A stretch of 64,000 nt of DNA from an uncultured Opitutia bacterium (GTDB lineage Bacteria; Verrucomicrobiota; Verrucomicrobiia; Opitutales; Opitutaceae): assembly GCA_903902745.1 (NCBI GenBank), contig CAIUWA010000012.1, positions 24,926-88,925 on the forward strand. Reading direction: 5' to 3'. Positions 1 through 7,692 of the stretch are shown here, piece after piece (positions within the stretch are counted from its first letter, which is position 1; every line of letters starts with the position of its first letter). A model generated the notes under the pieces. It searched no databases, was not told where the DNA came from, and saw only the letters and a program-made list of their open reading frames with translations. A program made the translations under genes and the position numbers.

Positions 1-279
1 GTCCGCCAGCGGGTAATCCTCCTGCCATGACATGCGGCGGCCAAAGCCGAAGCCACCCACGCCCTGATGCTTCAGCCGCGCGAAGGTGAACAAATCCTCC
101 TTGAACGCGGGATTCACCGGCCACTGCATTTCCTGGTTCGACAAGTCATCGAGGTAGCTGTTCTGCCCGCCGCCACCCTGGCGACCTCCCTGGGCCAAAC
201 CCGTCAAGGGCAGCAGGGCCGTGAGGATCATTCCGATGCGCCAGCTGCGAAACCAGCCGAGGGGGAGCGCCGCATTCAT
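1..279 (-). CDS. DUF4159-like secreted protein, N-terminal part (cut by window edge)
   Basis: The gene reads leftward from an ATG at 279 and leaves the window, so only 93 codons are visible. The start gives a signal peptide with a basic n-region and a hydrophobic core ending at an Ala-Gln junction. A Gly/Gln-rich linker follows, then a stretch with FTFARLKHQG and a Gly-Phe-Gly-rich turn before a DYPLAD segment. That pattern resembles the beginning of DUF4159 domains, whose role is poorly defined. The family call is by recall of the pattern only. The upstream 412 bases hold repeats rather than another gene. Confidence 0.6.
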   Translation of the reverse strand, partial: MNAALPLGWFRSWRIGMILTALLPLTGLAQGGRQGGGGQNSYLDDLSNQEMQWPVNPAFKEDLFTFARLKHQGVGGFGFGRRMSWQEDYPLAD

Positions 280-333
280 ACTCTGCTCATCAAACCCAGT
301 GAGGGCCGTTTGTCCAATCCGGAGTCAGCTTGT

Positions 334-359
334 TGTAGCGGCGCTCTATGAGCGCCGAT
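334..359 (+). repeat. Short palindromic extragenic repeat, copy 1
   Basis: A 26-base hairpin unit that begins TGTAGCGGCG and is self-complementary around CTATGAG. A near-identical unit lies in the opposite orientation at 582-608. The two flank the MITE-like element at 439-553. It looks like a REP-type extragenic repeat. Confidence 0.6.
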
Positions 360-438
360 CCGTAGGGCCGCCTTGACGGCGCCCGCCGGAGGCGGGCAAG
401 CCCGGGCGTCGTTCCTTCGGCAGGCTCGGGACCCTGAG

Positions 439-553
439 CTAGGGCGTGTTTTCAAATCCGCTGGGGGGTGGCCGCCCCCTGAGGTCGGCGGCCACCACCA
501 TTCGCTGGTGCTCGATCGGATATTCCTCACGCAAGTTTGCAAACACGCCCTAG
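439..553. mobile_element. MITE-like element with 18-bp terminal inverted repeats
   Basis: The left end at 439-456 and the right end at 536-553 are inverted repeats matching at 17 of 18 positions, starting CTAGGGCGTGTTT. The 115-bp body carries an internal hairpin (GTGGCCGCC against GGCGGCCAC) and no plausible gene. Size, ends and the palindromic CTAG at each border suit a non-autonomous element mobilised by a transposase that targets CTAG or TA, as some IS5-family elements do. The family is not assigned. It sits in the 412-base gap before the multicopper oxidase. Confidence 0.55.
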
Positions 554-581
554 TCGAATGGGAAGCAACGCCTCTACGACG

Positions 582-608
582 AACCGGCGGTCATAGACCG
601 CCGCTACA
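582..608 (-). repeat. Short palindromic extragenic repeat, copy 2
   Basis: Reverse-oriented relative of the unit at 334-359. The inner palindrome is GGCGGTC-ATA-GACCGCC. It ends about 85 bases before the multicopper oxidase start. Confidence 0.6.
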
Positions 609-691
609 TTCTTTGCCCGCTGTCTCGCACCGAACAAACTTGCGCTTTCGACCGGTCGATTGACTTTTCTTTCCACCCTCCCCGCCTGCGC

Positions 692-1864
692 ATGAAAACC
701 TGGTTCACCCTCGGACTGCTGCTCGGTGCCTTCGCCCCGGTCCTCCCCGTGCGGGCGGCGGACGCCCCGGCCACGCCCGGCGCGGGCCGGACCCGGATTT
801 ACTTCATTGCCGCGGACGACACCAACTGGAACTACGCGCCGGCCGGCAACGTCCTGGCCGGCAGCATGCCGGGCGGCGAAGCGGACGCCAATGTCTGGCT
901 GAAACGCGGCCTGAACGGCGACCCGCCGGTTTTTCGCAAGGCGGTTTTCCGCGAATACACGGACGGCACCTTCAAGACGCCGAAGCCGCGCGCGCCCGAA
1001 TGGGTCCATCTCGGTTTGCTGGGCCCGGCTATCCGCGCGGAGGTCGGTGACCGCATCGAGGTGACGCTGAAGAACAACACCCTTTTCCCCGTCAGCCTGC
1101 ATCCGCACGGCGTGCTCTACGACAAGGCGGCGGAAGGCGCCCATTACCCCGACGGCACCAGCGGGGCGGACCGCGCCGATGATGCCGTCGCTCCCGGCCA
1201 GTCCTATACCTATCACTGGGACGTGCCCGAACGCGCCGGCCCCGGGCCCGGCGACCCCAGCTCCACGGTGTGGCTTTACCACTCGCATGTGGACAGCTTG
1301 CGGGAGACCAATGCCGGCCTCGTCGGCGTCATCATCGTCACCCGCCGCGGCGCCGCCCGGCCCGACGGTTCGCCCGCCGACGTCGATCGCGAATTTGTGA
1401 CTTACTTCTCGATCATCAACGAAACCATGAGCCACTACTCGGTGGTGAACACCAAGCTGTTTGCGCCGGGCACGGCGGCGAACATGGGTGACAAGGATGA
1501 AAAAATGGTGATGCCCATGCTGATGCCCGGGGCCTCGATGTTTGCCGGCCGGCCCGAGGCCGACATGTTTTTTTCCATCAACGGCTACATCCTCGGCAAC
1601 CTGCCGCTGCTGCACATGAAGGTGGGGGAACGCGTGCGCTGGTACGTGGTCGCGCTGGGCGGTGAATCCGACCTGCATACGCCGCACTGGCATGGCAACG
1701 TGGTCCTGACGGAGGGGCACCGCACCGATGTCCTTGAGTTGCTACCCGCCAGCATGAAAGTGGCCGACATGGTGCCCGACAGCCCCGGCATCTGGATGTA
1801 TCACTGCCACGTCGAGGATCACATGATGGCGGGCATGACCGCCCGGTACGAAGTCGTGAAGTGA
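692..1864 (+). CDS. Two-domain multicopper oxidase, secreted
   Basis: A 390-residue exported protein with a signal peptide ending near Ala22-Ala23. It carries all four copper-ligand motifs of multicopper oxidases: HPHG at 137-140, HSH at 197-199, H-x-PHWHG at 329-335, and HCHVEDHMMAGM at 371-382. The last motif includes the type 1 copper cysteine Cys372. The length is short for the three-domain laccase/CueO type and fits a two-domain enzyme that would form its trinuclear site between subunits. The family couples one-electron substrate oxidation to reduction of oxygen to water. The substrate cannot be read from sequence; metal oxidation or phenol oxidation are both possible. It stands alone, with an inverted repeat downstream. 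Confidence 0.9.
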   Translation: MKTWFTLGLLLGAFAPVLPVRAADAPATPGAGRTRIYFIAADDTNWNYAPAGNVLAGSMPGGEADANVWLKRGLNGDPPVFRKAVFREYTDGTFKTPKPRAPEWVHLGLLGPAIRAEVGDRIEVTLKNNTLFPVSLHPHGVLYDKAAEGAHYPDGTSGADRADDAVAPGQSYTYHWDVPERAGPGPGDPSSTVWLYHSHVDSLRETNAGLVGVIIVTRRGAARPDGSPADVDREFVTYFSIINETMSHYSVVNTKLFAPGTAANMGDKDEKMVMPMLMPGASMFAGRPEADMFFSINGYILGNLPLLHMKVGERVRWYVVALGGESDLHTPHWHGNVVLTEGHRTDVLELLPASMKVADMVPDSPGIWMYHCHVEDHMMAGMTARYEVVK

Positions 1865-1891
1865 CCGCGCTGGTGCTGCGGGCCTCGCCCG

Positions 1892-1945
1892 GATGATCAG
1901 ATGGTCTGAGGGCCTGATCTTTCCGCTTCAGACCATCCGATCATC
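1892..1945. repeat. Extragenic inverted repeat (IR-A)
   Basis: Arms at 1892-1909 and 1928-1945 match at 17 of 18 positions and are built on GATCAGATGGTCTGA-type words. There is no U-run, so it is not a standard intrinsic terminator. It lies just 3' of the multicopper oxidase. A related repeat occurs at 49911-50022. Confidence 0.75.
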
Positions 1946-2013
1946 TGAACATCCGATCAACCGGCGGGTGCAGAGCGCCAAAGTTTCGCGTCGCCAACGG
2001 CCGGGCCCCTTGC

Positions 2014-3549
2014 TTGCTTCCGCATCCGATGCTGCGCCCCTGGGTATTCGTAGGATTCACGGGAAACCGGATGCTGGAAAAGCCCGAACTGATCGGTCCC
2101 CGGATCGATGAGGCCTTGCGCCGCATCGCGGCCCACACCCGGGCGCCGCTCGCCGCCGTGTCCTCCGCGGCCAAGGGTGCGGATACGCTGTTTGTCGAGA
2201 CGATCCTGCGGCGGGAAATTCCCTGGGTGCTGCTGCTGCCGTTCGCGGCCGAGGAATTTTTCAACGCCGAGGATTTTTCCCCGGAGGATTTGCGCCGCAT
2301 CGAGCCGCTGGTGCCGAAGGCGGTCCGCACGCACATCGAGGCTTCCCCCGCGACCGGCCTGCCCCTGAAGGATCAGCGCGTGAACGCGTTTGCGGATTGC
2401 AGCGCGCGCACCGTGGACACCGGCGACTATTTGATCGCGGTCTGGGACGGACAGCCCGGCAAGCCCGGCGGCACCGGCGGCACCGTCGCGTATGCGCGCG
2501 AGCAGAAGAAACCCCTGGTGTGGATCCACGCGGTCACCGGCGAAATTCAGGAGGAGAATTTTCCCGCGCCGTCGACCGACCCGGTTCCGACCGCTGCGGG
2601 CCTGGCGCGGAATCCCGTGGAGGGCGGCCTGCAGGTCCTGCAGGCCACCATGAATCACCATGACAAACTGGCGATGCAGCACAGCCCGCACGCCCGCCAG
2701 CTCGTGACGGTGGTCATTTTCCTGCACCTGGCCGCCACGGCGGTCGGCGTGGTCGAGCCGGTGTTCCTGATTCCGGCCTGGATCGCGGTGTTCGCCGTGA
2801 TGTTCAAGGTGACCACGCTGATTGGGGCCCAGGCCTTCAGCCACCGGCAGCATCATGCCAAGGGCGAATGGCTCCGCGCGCGCATCATCGCCGAGCTTTG
2901 CCGATCCGCGGAGGGCACCTGGTACCTGCCTTACTCGGACAAGGTCAACCAAGCCGTGATGGTGCCCGGCTTCCGGGAATGGCAGCGCACGCTCGCCCTC
3001 TGGCGGGTGATCGCTCCGCCGGAAACCAGGGGATTAGCCGCCCAACGCGATGCCTACATGGAAGTCCGGCTCGACAACGAGAAGACCGGCCAGATCCCTT
3101 ATTTCGAACGGCAACTGAAGCGCGCGGAGATAAAACTTTTCTCCCGGCAGAAAGTTGCCCGCCGCAGCACCACGATCGCCATCGTGTGTGCAGCGGTGGT
3201 GCTGCTCATGAAGGGCCTGTCCGTGCTCTGGCCCGAAGGTCACCTCGTCCACGAATTCGAGCGCCTGCAATTCGGGCCCGTCACGCTGGAGCAGTGCCTC
3301 GAGTTCTCCTCCCTGGTGCTGCCGCTCCTCAGTGCCGCGGTTTTCACCTGGCTCATGGCCAGCGACTGCCAGCGCCGCGTCGAGCGCAACCGCGAGATCC
3401 TCGCCTACCTGCAAGCCGCGCGGGAGCGGATCCGGCGGGCCACGACCTGGAGCGGGCTGGAACGCCGGGTGGCCGAAGTCGAGACCACGCTGCTGCTGGA
3501 GGTGCTGGAGTGGCACTCGATCACCCACTTCACCGCCAGCGCACACTGA
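2014..3549 (+). CDS. SLOG-like sensor fused to a SLATT-like four-helix membrane module
   Basis: A 511-residue protein in two halves. Residues about 10-175 look like a Rossmann SLOG domain: FVGFTGNR (12-19), GADTLF (55-60), VWDG (143-146) and a GGTGGT loop (152-157), the pattern expected of nucleotide-derivative binding. The second half has two predicted TM pairs, near 230-268 and 386-449, with a charged helical stretch between them, as in SLATT/DUF4231-type effectors. SLOG and SLATT domains are known from nucleotide-centred conflict systems. The patatin gene starts 5 bp after the stop, so the two are almost certainly co-transcribed and act together. A start at residue 6 (Met) is also possible. 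The domain calls come from motif recall, not profile searches. Confidence 0.65.
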   Translation: MLPHPMLRPWVFVGFTGNRMLEKPELIGPRIDEALRRIAAHTRAPLAAVSSAAKGADTLFVETILRREIPWVLLLPFAAEEFFNAEDFSPEDLRRIEPLVPKAVRTHIEASPATGLPLKDQRVNAFADCSARTVDTGDYLIAVWDGQPGKPGGTGGTVAYAREQKKPLVWIHAVTGEIQEENFPAPSTDPVPTAAGLARNPVEGGLQVLQATMNHHDKLAMQHSPHARQLVTVVIFLHLAATAVGVVEPVFLIPAWIAVFAVMFKVTTLIGAQAFSHRQHHAKGEWLRARIIAELCRSAEGTWYLPYSDKVNQAVMVPGFREWQRTLALWRVIAPPETRGLAAQRDAYMEVRLDNEKTGQIPYFERQLKRAEIKLFSRQKVARRSTTIAIVCAAVVLLMKGLSVLWPEGHLVHEFERLQFGPVTLEQCLEFSSLVLPLLSAAVFTWLMASDCQRRVERNREILAYLQAARERIRRATTWSGLERRVAEVETTLLLEVLEWHSITHFTASAH

Positions 3550-3554
3550 CGGAC

Positions 3555-4655
3555 ATGAAGCGCATCCTCTCGCTCGATGGCGGCGGCATCCGCGGGATGT
3601 TCAGCCTGCAGATCCTCGCGCGCATCGAGCAGGTCTTCCGGGAGAAACGCGGCCGGCCCGGGCTCGTGCTGCGGGATGAGTTTGACCTCATCGCCGGCAC
3701 CAGCACGGGTGGGATCATCGCCACCTTTCTCGCCTGGGGCCTGCCGGTGGCGGAGATCGACGACCTCTACACCCGGTTTGGCGCCGCGATGTTCACGCAG
3801 GCCGGCTGGCTCGACCGGCTCTGGAAGAACAAATACAATCCCGAGACCATCGCACAATTTTTCAAGGAACGCTTCAGCGAGGACGATGGCACGCCCGCCC
3901 TCCTCGGCACGCGCAAGCTCTGGGCCGGTGGCGTTCCGAAGTACCTCGTGCTCGTCATGCGCAACGCCACCACCGGCTCGGCCTGGCCGGTCAGCAACAA
4001 TCCGGCCGCCGAGTATAACCGGGAGTCGCGCCCGAACTGCAACCTGCGCCTGCCCCTCTGGCAGCTGCTGCGGGCCAGCACGGCCGCGCCCACGTTTTTT
4101 CCGCCCGAGGAGATCACGTTCCCGGGATGCGACCCGCAGATCTTCATCGATGGCGGCATCACGCCCTACAACAACCCCGCCCTCATCGCGTTCCTCATGG
4201 CCACGCTGCCCGGCTACAAGCTCGAGTGGCCCGCGGGGCGCGACCGGATCCAACTCGTCTCCGTCGGCACGGGCCAGGTGCGCCAGCGGCTGCCCGACAA
4301 GGAGGCCCGCGAATTCCACCTGCTCGACCACGCGAAGTATGCGACCCCCGCGCTCATGGCCTCCACCAACCTCGAGCAGGACCTGCTCTGCCGCGTGCTG
4401 GGCGAGTGCCTGGCCGGCGGCGAAATCGATCGGGAGCTGAAGTCCCTCATGCCGTCGGGCCTGCTCGCTCCGGCGGAAAAAAAATTCACGTACCTCCGCT
4501 ACGACCAGGCCTTCACCGTGGCGGAAATTGAAAAAATTGAGCAGGACACCCAGCTCAAGTTCGGCCTAGACAACCTCGGCCTGATCGAGCCCCTGCGTGC
4601 GCTCGGCCGCGCCTACGCCGCGAAGCACGTTGAGCCCGCGCACCTGGTCCCGTGA
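3555..4655 (+). CDS. Patatin-like phospholipase
   Basis: A 366-residue cytosolic lipid acyl hydrolase of the patatin family. The oxyanion loop DGGGIRG is at 8-14, the nucleophile elbow GTSTG puts the catalytic Ser at 50, and the dyad Asp is Asp199 in the IDGG motif. All catalytic parts are intact. The ATG at 3555 is chosen because it places the DGGG loop at residue 8, as usual; the longer upstream reading frame is a shadow of the preceding gene. Coupling to a SLOG plus membrane gene suggests a membrane-degrading effector under nucleotide control, like CapV in CBASS, but no nucleotide cyclase is present here. That role is inference. Confidence 0.88.
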   Translation: MKRILSLDGGGIRGMFSLQILARIEQVFREKRGRPGLVLRDEFDLIAGTSTGGIIATFLAWGLPVAEIDDLYTRFGAAMFTQAGWLDRLWKNKYNPETIAQFFKERFSEDDGTPALLGTRKLWAGGVPKYLVLVMRNATTGSAWPVSNNPAAEYNRESRPNCNLRLPLWQLLRASTAAPTFFPPEEITFPGCDPQIFIDGGITPYNNPALIAFLMATLPGYKLEWPAGRDRIQLVSVGTGQVRQRLPDKEAREFHLLDHAKYATPALMASTNLEQDLLCRVLGECLAGGEIDRELKSLMPSGLLAPAEKKFTYLRYDQAFTVAEIEKIEQDTQLKFGLDNLGLIEPLRALGRAYAAKHVEPAHLVP

Positions 4656-4658
4656 GTT

Positions 4659-4734
4659 GCCGGTGGTGAGGCCGAACCAATCAGGTAAGGGTTGAATATT
4701 TTTCGGCCTCCGGCGTAATGCGGACGCCACCGGC
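4659..4734 (+). other. Nested inverted repeats between patatin and lipoprotein genes
   Basis: The outer arms GCCGGTGG (4659-4666) and CCACCGGC (4727-4734) enclose perfect 9-base inner arms at 4668-4676 and 4702-4710. The RNA would fold into a two-tier hairpin within the 87-base gap, ending just before the GTG start at 4743. It may be an RNA processing or attenuation element, or an extragenic repeat. There is no U-run. Confidence 0.4.
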
Positions 4735-4742
4735 TTCCCCCT

Positions 4743-6152
4743 GTGTCCACCGCCCCTTCCGCTTCTTCCAGTTTTCGACCCCGCTGGCAGTTTGCCGCCT
4801 TGGCCCTCGCGGGCCTGGGCCTCGCCGGGTGCGTCACCAAGCAGCTGGTGCCGGACTTCGCGACCTACTCCGAGGCCTACGCGCACGACCTGAACTGGCA
4901 GATGCTCCTCAACCTCGCGCGACTCGACCAGGGACATCCCGCCTACTTCATGGCGATCGGCGAAATCCGCCTGTCCCGCACCCAGGCGGCGAGCCTGCAG
5001 GGCAGCGGCACCTCCAGCCATACCGAGGCGCAGACCGTGACCAGTTCCATCTCACGCACCGTCACGAACGTCCTCGCCGGCACGCTCACGCCCAACGTCT
5101 CGAACAACGCGGTCCCCACCTACAGCATCATCCCTCTCAACAGCGAGGACACCGCGCAGCAGCTGCTCCAGCCGATTTCGATCGAGGTGTTCAACACGCT
5201 CTACCAGCAGGGCTGGCCCGTGGACCAGCTCCTGCGCGTGCTGGTCGAGCGGATTGAGCTGGAGCGGACCGATGGCGTGCGCCTCGTGCTGCACAATTCG
5301 CCCACCCGCGCCGCCAACCCCGCCTCCTTCGCGCGTTTTCTGCGCGCCTGTGAAGTCGTGCGCGAACTGCAAAAACGCGGCGGGCTGCAACTCGTGAGTG
5401 ATGAAGTTCCCTCCCCGTCCACGGCCGAACCCGCCGGCCCGGGCGGACCCGCCACGCGTGGCGGAGGTCCGGCGGCGGATGCGCCGGCCGGTGGTGCCAG
5501 GGGTAGCGGCCGCCCGGGAGCGGGATCGGCCGCCGCGAACCGGCCGGCGGTCGGCGGCGGCAGCCAGTCCACCCGGGATTCCCGGGCCGCGGAGGCCTCG
5601 CACCCGGTTTACCACTTCCGCGCCAATCCGCAGATTCTCGAGGAGGTGCTCGCCGGCTTCGCCCGGGATGAAAAATACGCGGGGGGCAGCACGGTGGAAA
5701 ATTTCCGCGAGGTCTTCCGCTCGAGCCTCACCGTCGGCTCGGGCGCCACTGTCGACCAGGCCGGCGAGCTTGAGTCCGGCGGACGACGCGGGCCGCATTC
5801 GGTGCTCGTGCTGCGGTCGTTCCGCAACGTGCTCGACGCCGTCGCGCAGGAGCAGCGCGCGTTCGACGAGCTCGCGAAAAAGGATCCCTCGTTTCTCCCG
5901 CAGATTCCCGAGCGCCAGCAGCGGCCCGTGCTGCGCACCGACTGGTCCGGCCAAAAGGCTTCACTGCTCAAACCGGTCGCCGAGCTGAAATATTTCGGCA
6001 ACACCTACCAGATTACCGACCACGCCGGCGAGCCCACCTCCCTCGACAACCGCTGGAACCGTGACGTGTTCCGCCTGCTCATCGACCTCTCCTCGCAGGT
6101 GACCGTGGACATCACGAAATTCCAGCGCCAGGTGCTCGAGCTGTCGCAGTAG
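4743..6152 (+). CDS. Outer-membrane type lipoprotein of unknown function
   Basis: A 469-residue protein starting with GTG. Residues 1-30 form a lipoprotein signal with lipobox LAGC and acylated Cys30. The N-terminal half contains an MLLNLARL...HPAYF segment, a pattern I associate with uncharacterised bacterial lipoproteins, and a Ser/Thr-rich stretch. Residues about 222-275 are a Gly/Ala/Pro-rich low-complexity linker, followed by a C-terminal domain of about 190 residues. No enzyme motif was recognised. It follows the SLOG-membrane and patatin genes in the same direction after 87 bases, so it may be a periplasmic or outer-membrane partner of that set. No function is assigned. Confidence 0.7.
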   Translation: MSTAPSASSSFRPRWQFAALALAGLGLAGCVTKQLVPDFATYSEAYAHDLNWQMLLNLARLDQGHPAYFMAIGEIRLSRTQAASLQGSGTSSHTEAQTVTSSISRTVTNVLAGTLTPNVSNNAVPTYSIIPLNSEDTAQQLLQPISIEVFNTLYQQGWPVDQLLRVLVERIELERTDGVRLVLHNSPTRAANPASFARFLRACEVVRELQKRGGLQLVSDEVPSPSTAEPAGPGGPATRGGGPAADAPAGGARGSGRPGAGSAAANRPAVGGGSQSTRDSRAAEASHPVYHFRANPQILEEVLAGFARDEKYAGGSTVENFREVFRSSLTVGSGATVDQAGELESGGRRGPHSVLVLRSFRNVLDAVAQEQRAFDELAKKDPSFLPQIPERQQRPVLRTDWSGQKASLLKPVAELKYFGNTYQITDHAGEPTSLDNRWNRDVFRLLIDLSSQVTVDITKFQRQVLELSQ

Positions 6153-6237
6153 CGGGACGCCACGCCTCCACCCCTTTATTCCTGGGCGGAGACCGCCGCG
6201 CGCTTCCTCCCGGCTCCAGCCACCACTCCTCATCGCC

Positions 6238-6795
6238 ATGAAAACAATTCCCCGTTTCCTCGCGGTCATCGCCACCGCCCTGTCTCTCGCTTCCACTGTT
6301 CTGGCTCAGCTCACGCCTTCCCTGAACCCGATCCCCGCGCCCACGCCCGCAACTCCGGCGCAGCCTGCCCAAGCGGTCGTCCGGCAGCCGGCGGTCGCAG
6401 CAGCCGTAGCGGTTTCGGCGCCCAAGGAGCTCCCCCAGTGGCATGGGCCGAATGGCGGCGATCCCGATTTCGGGACCGAGGTGATCCGCAGCGCGAAGCA
6501 GTGGGAAACCTTCTGGCAGCGCGTCGACAAGGCGGTACCCCACAAGCTCGACGAAGCCACCGAGATGGCGGTGGTGGTGTTCGCCGGCGAGCGCCCGACC
6601 GGCGGCTTCATCGTGAAGATCACCGACAGCTTTGTGGAAAAGGAAACCCTGGTTGTCGTCTATGAGGTCCAGGCGCCCGGACGGGAAACGTTCGTCACGC
6701 AGGCCCTCACCCATCCGTGGGGCACGGCCATCCTGCCGCGTAGCGACCGGCCCATGGTCTTCCGTCAGGCGGCCAAGAAGCCCGCTGGAAACTGA
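6238..6795 (+). CDS. Secreted PrcB-like domain protein
   Basis: A 185-residue exported protein with a signal peptide cut near Ala23, a Pro/Ala-rich linker to about residue 60, then a compact domain. That domain has the PrcB C-terminal pattern: a W-x-x-FW segment near 89-94, a hydrophobic strand followed by GERPTGGF (117-124), and a PWG segment near the end. PrcB is a non-catalytic subunit of a surface protease complex in Treponema. No protease partner gene lies nearby, so the role here is open. It is in line with the preceding lipoprotein gene, 85 bases downstream. Confidence 0.65.
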   Translation: MKTIPRFLAVIATALSLASTVLAQLTPSLNPIPAPTPATPAQPAQAVVRQPAVAAAVAVSAPKELPQWHGPNGGDPDFGTEVIRSAKQWETFWQRVDKAVPHKLDEATEMAVVVFAGERPTGGFIVKITDSFVEKETLVVVYEVQAPGRETFVTQALTHPWGTAILPRSDRPMVFRQAAKKPAGN

Positions 6796-6796
6796 A

Positions 6797-7390
6797 TCAC
6801 TTCCCGAGTTTTTTCAGCGCCAGGTTGATTTTTTCCAGGTCGCAGGCCGCCGGGTCGTAGTCGGGCCCGAGCCATTCGCGCCACTCGCGGCCGAGGTCGC
6901 TCGACGGTGCCTTGAGGCACGCCAGCATGTCATGAAAGGCCTCGAGCCCGCCGCAATCCTCCGGTGGCCCGGCGCGTTCGCCGGCGAGACACAGCGGATA
7001 GCGCAGGCCTTTCTCGACCACCCCGCTCTTCTCCACCTTCAGGTCCACCTGCCAGCCTTCGCCAAAGTGGTAAACGTAGGTGAAATGCGACCGCGTTTCG
7101 AGATCGAGGTCAGCGAGCGCCATGTCGCGGTCGTCCTCGACGATGAGGTCCTCGCGCTTGACCGGGTTCCCCAAGCGGAGGTCGTCGAGGCTGAAGGCAT
7201 GCGTCTGGTAGTCGAACCAGTCGAACAACACCTGGATGCTGTCGTGCAGGCGCGCCAACCACATCGACTCGCGCACCAGCAGCCGGCGCCAGATGCGTGG
7301 CTGGCAGCCCGTGACAGTCAGCCTCAGCGAAAAAACGCGCTCCGGCGGCTTCTTCACCTTCGAACCCTTGCCTTCGTGCAGCGAAATCAT
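6797..7390 (-). CDS. Plasmid pRiA4b ORF-3 family protein
   Basis: A 197-residue soluble protein. Its opening domain (V-x-G-x-x-PRIWRRLLV near 26-39), the FDWFDYQTHAF stretch, the YHFGEGWQ motif and the acidic closing segment before a KINLALKK helix match the pRiA4b ORF-3-like domain. The biochemical role of this family is unknown. It is convergent with the PrcB-like gene: its stop begins one base after that gene's stop. Confidence 0.85.
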   Translation of the reverse strand: MISLHEGKGSKVKKPPERVFSLRLTVTGCQPRIWRRLLVRESMWLARLHDSIQVLFDWFDYQTHAFSLDDLRLGNPVKREDLIVEDDRDMALADLDLETRSHFTYVYHFGEGWQVDLKVEKSGVVEKGLRYPLCLAGERAGPPEDCGGLEAFHDMLACLKAPSSDLGREWREWLGPDYDPAACDLEKINLALKKLGK

Positions 7391-7452
7391 ATCGGGAGTT
7401 GAACGGGGCGGATGCAGCCGCGCAAGCCGTGGAATTTTTCTGTGCGGGACTT

Positions 7453-7533
7453 GATCGCGAAACCGCGAAAGATCGGAATCGCTGAAAACTTATCCCGATT
7501 TCGCGTTTCGGTCCTTTAGCGTTTCCGCGATCA
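7453..7533. repeat. Extragenic inverted repeat (IR-B) in a 302-base gap
   Basis: Arms built on GATCGCGAAACCGCGAAAG words (7453 onward) and their complement ending at 7533, with several mismatches. It belongs to the same word family as the repeat at 46036-46112. It lies between two divergent genes; nothing else was recognised in the gap. Confidence 0.65.
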
Positions 7534-7692
7534 AATTCCGGGGCTCAGGATGTCGAATCTCTTTGTGACAAAATATCCGGAGCCGCACTTGAACTCTCCC
7601 GCCCCTTCGATTGGAGTTTCGCGCGATCTTTCCAATCGGGAAACGATTCTGCCAACCATCACGTCATATGGCCCGAACCTTCCAGCTTCGCC

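Noticed and set aside
527..1720. Long minus-strand frame opposite the multicopper oxidase
   Set aside because: His/Arg/Gly-rich shadow frame; all copper motifs are on the plus strand.
2868..3554. N-terminal extension of the patatin frame
   Set aside because: Overlaps the SLOG-membrane gene; the DGGGIRG motif should be near the N-terminus, so ATG 3555 is used.
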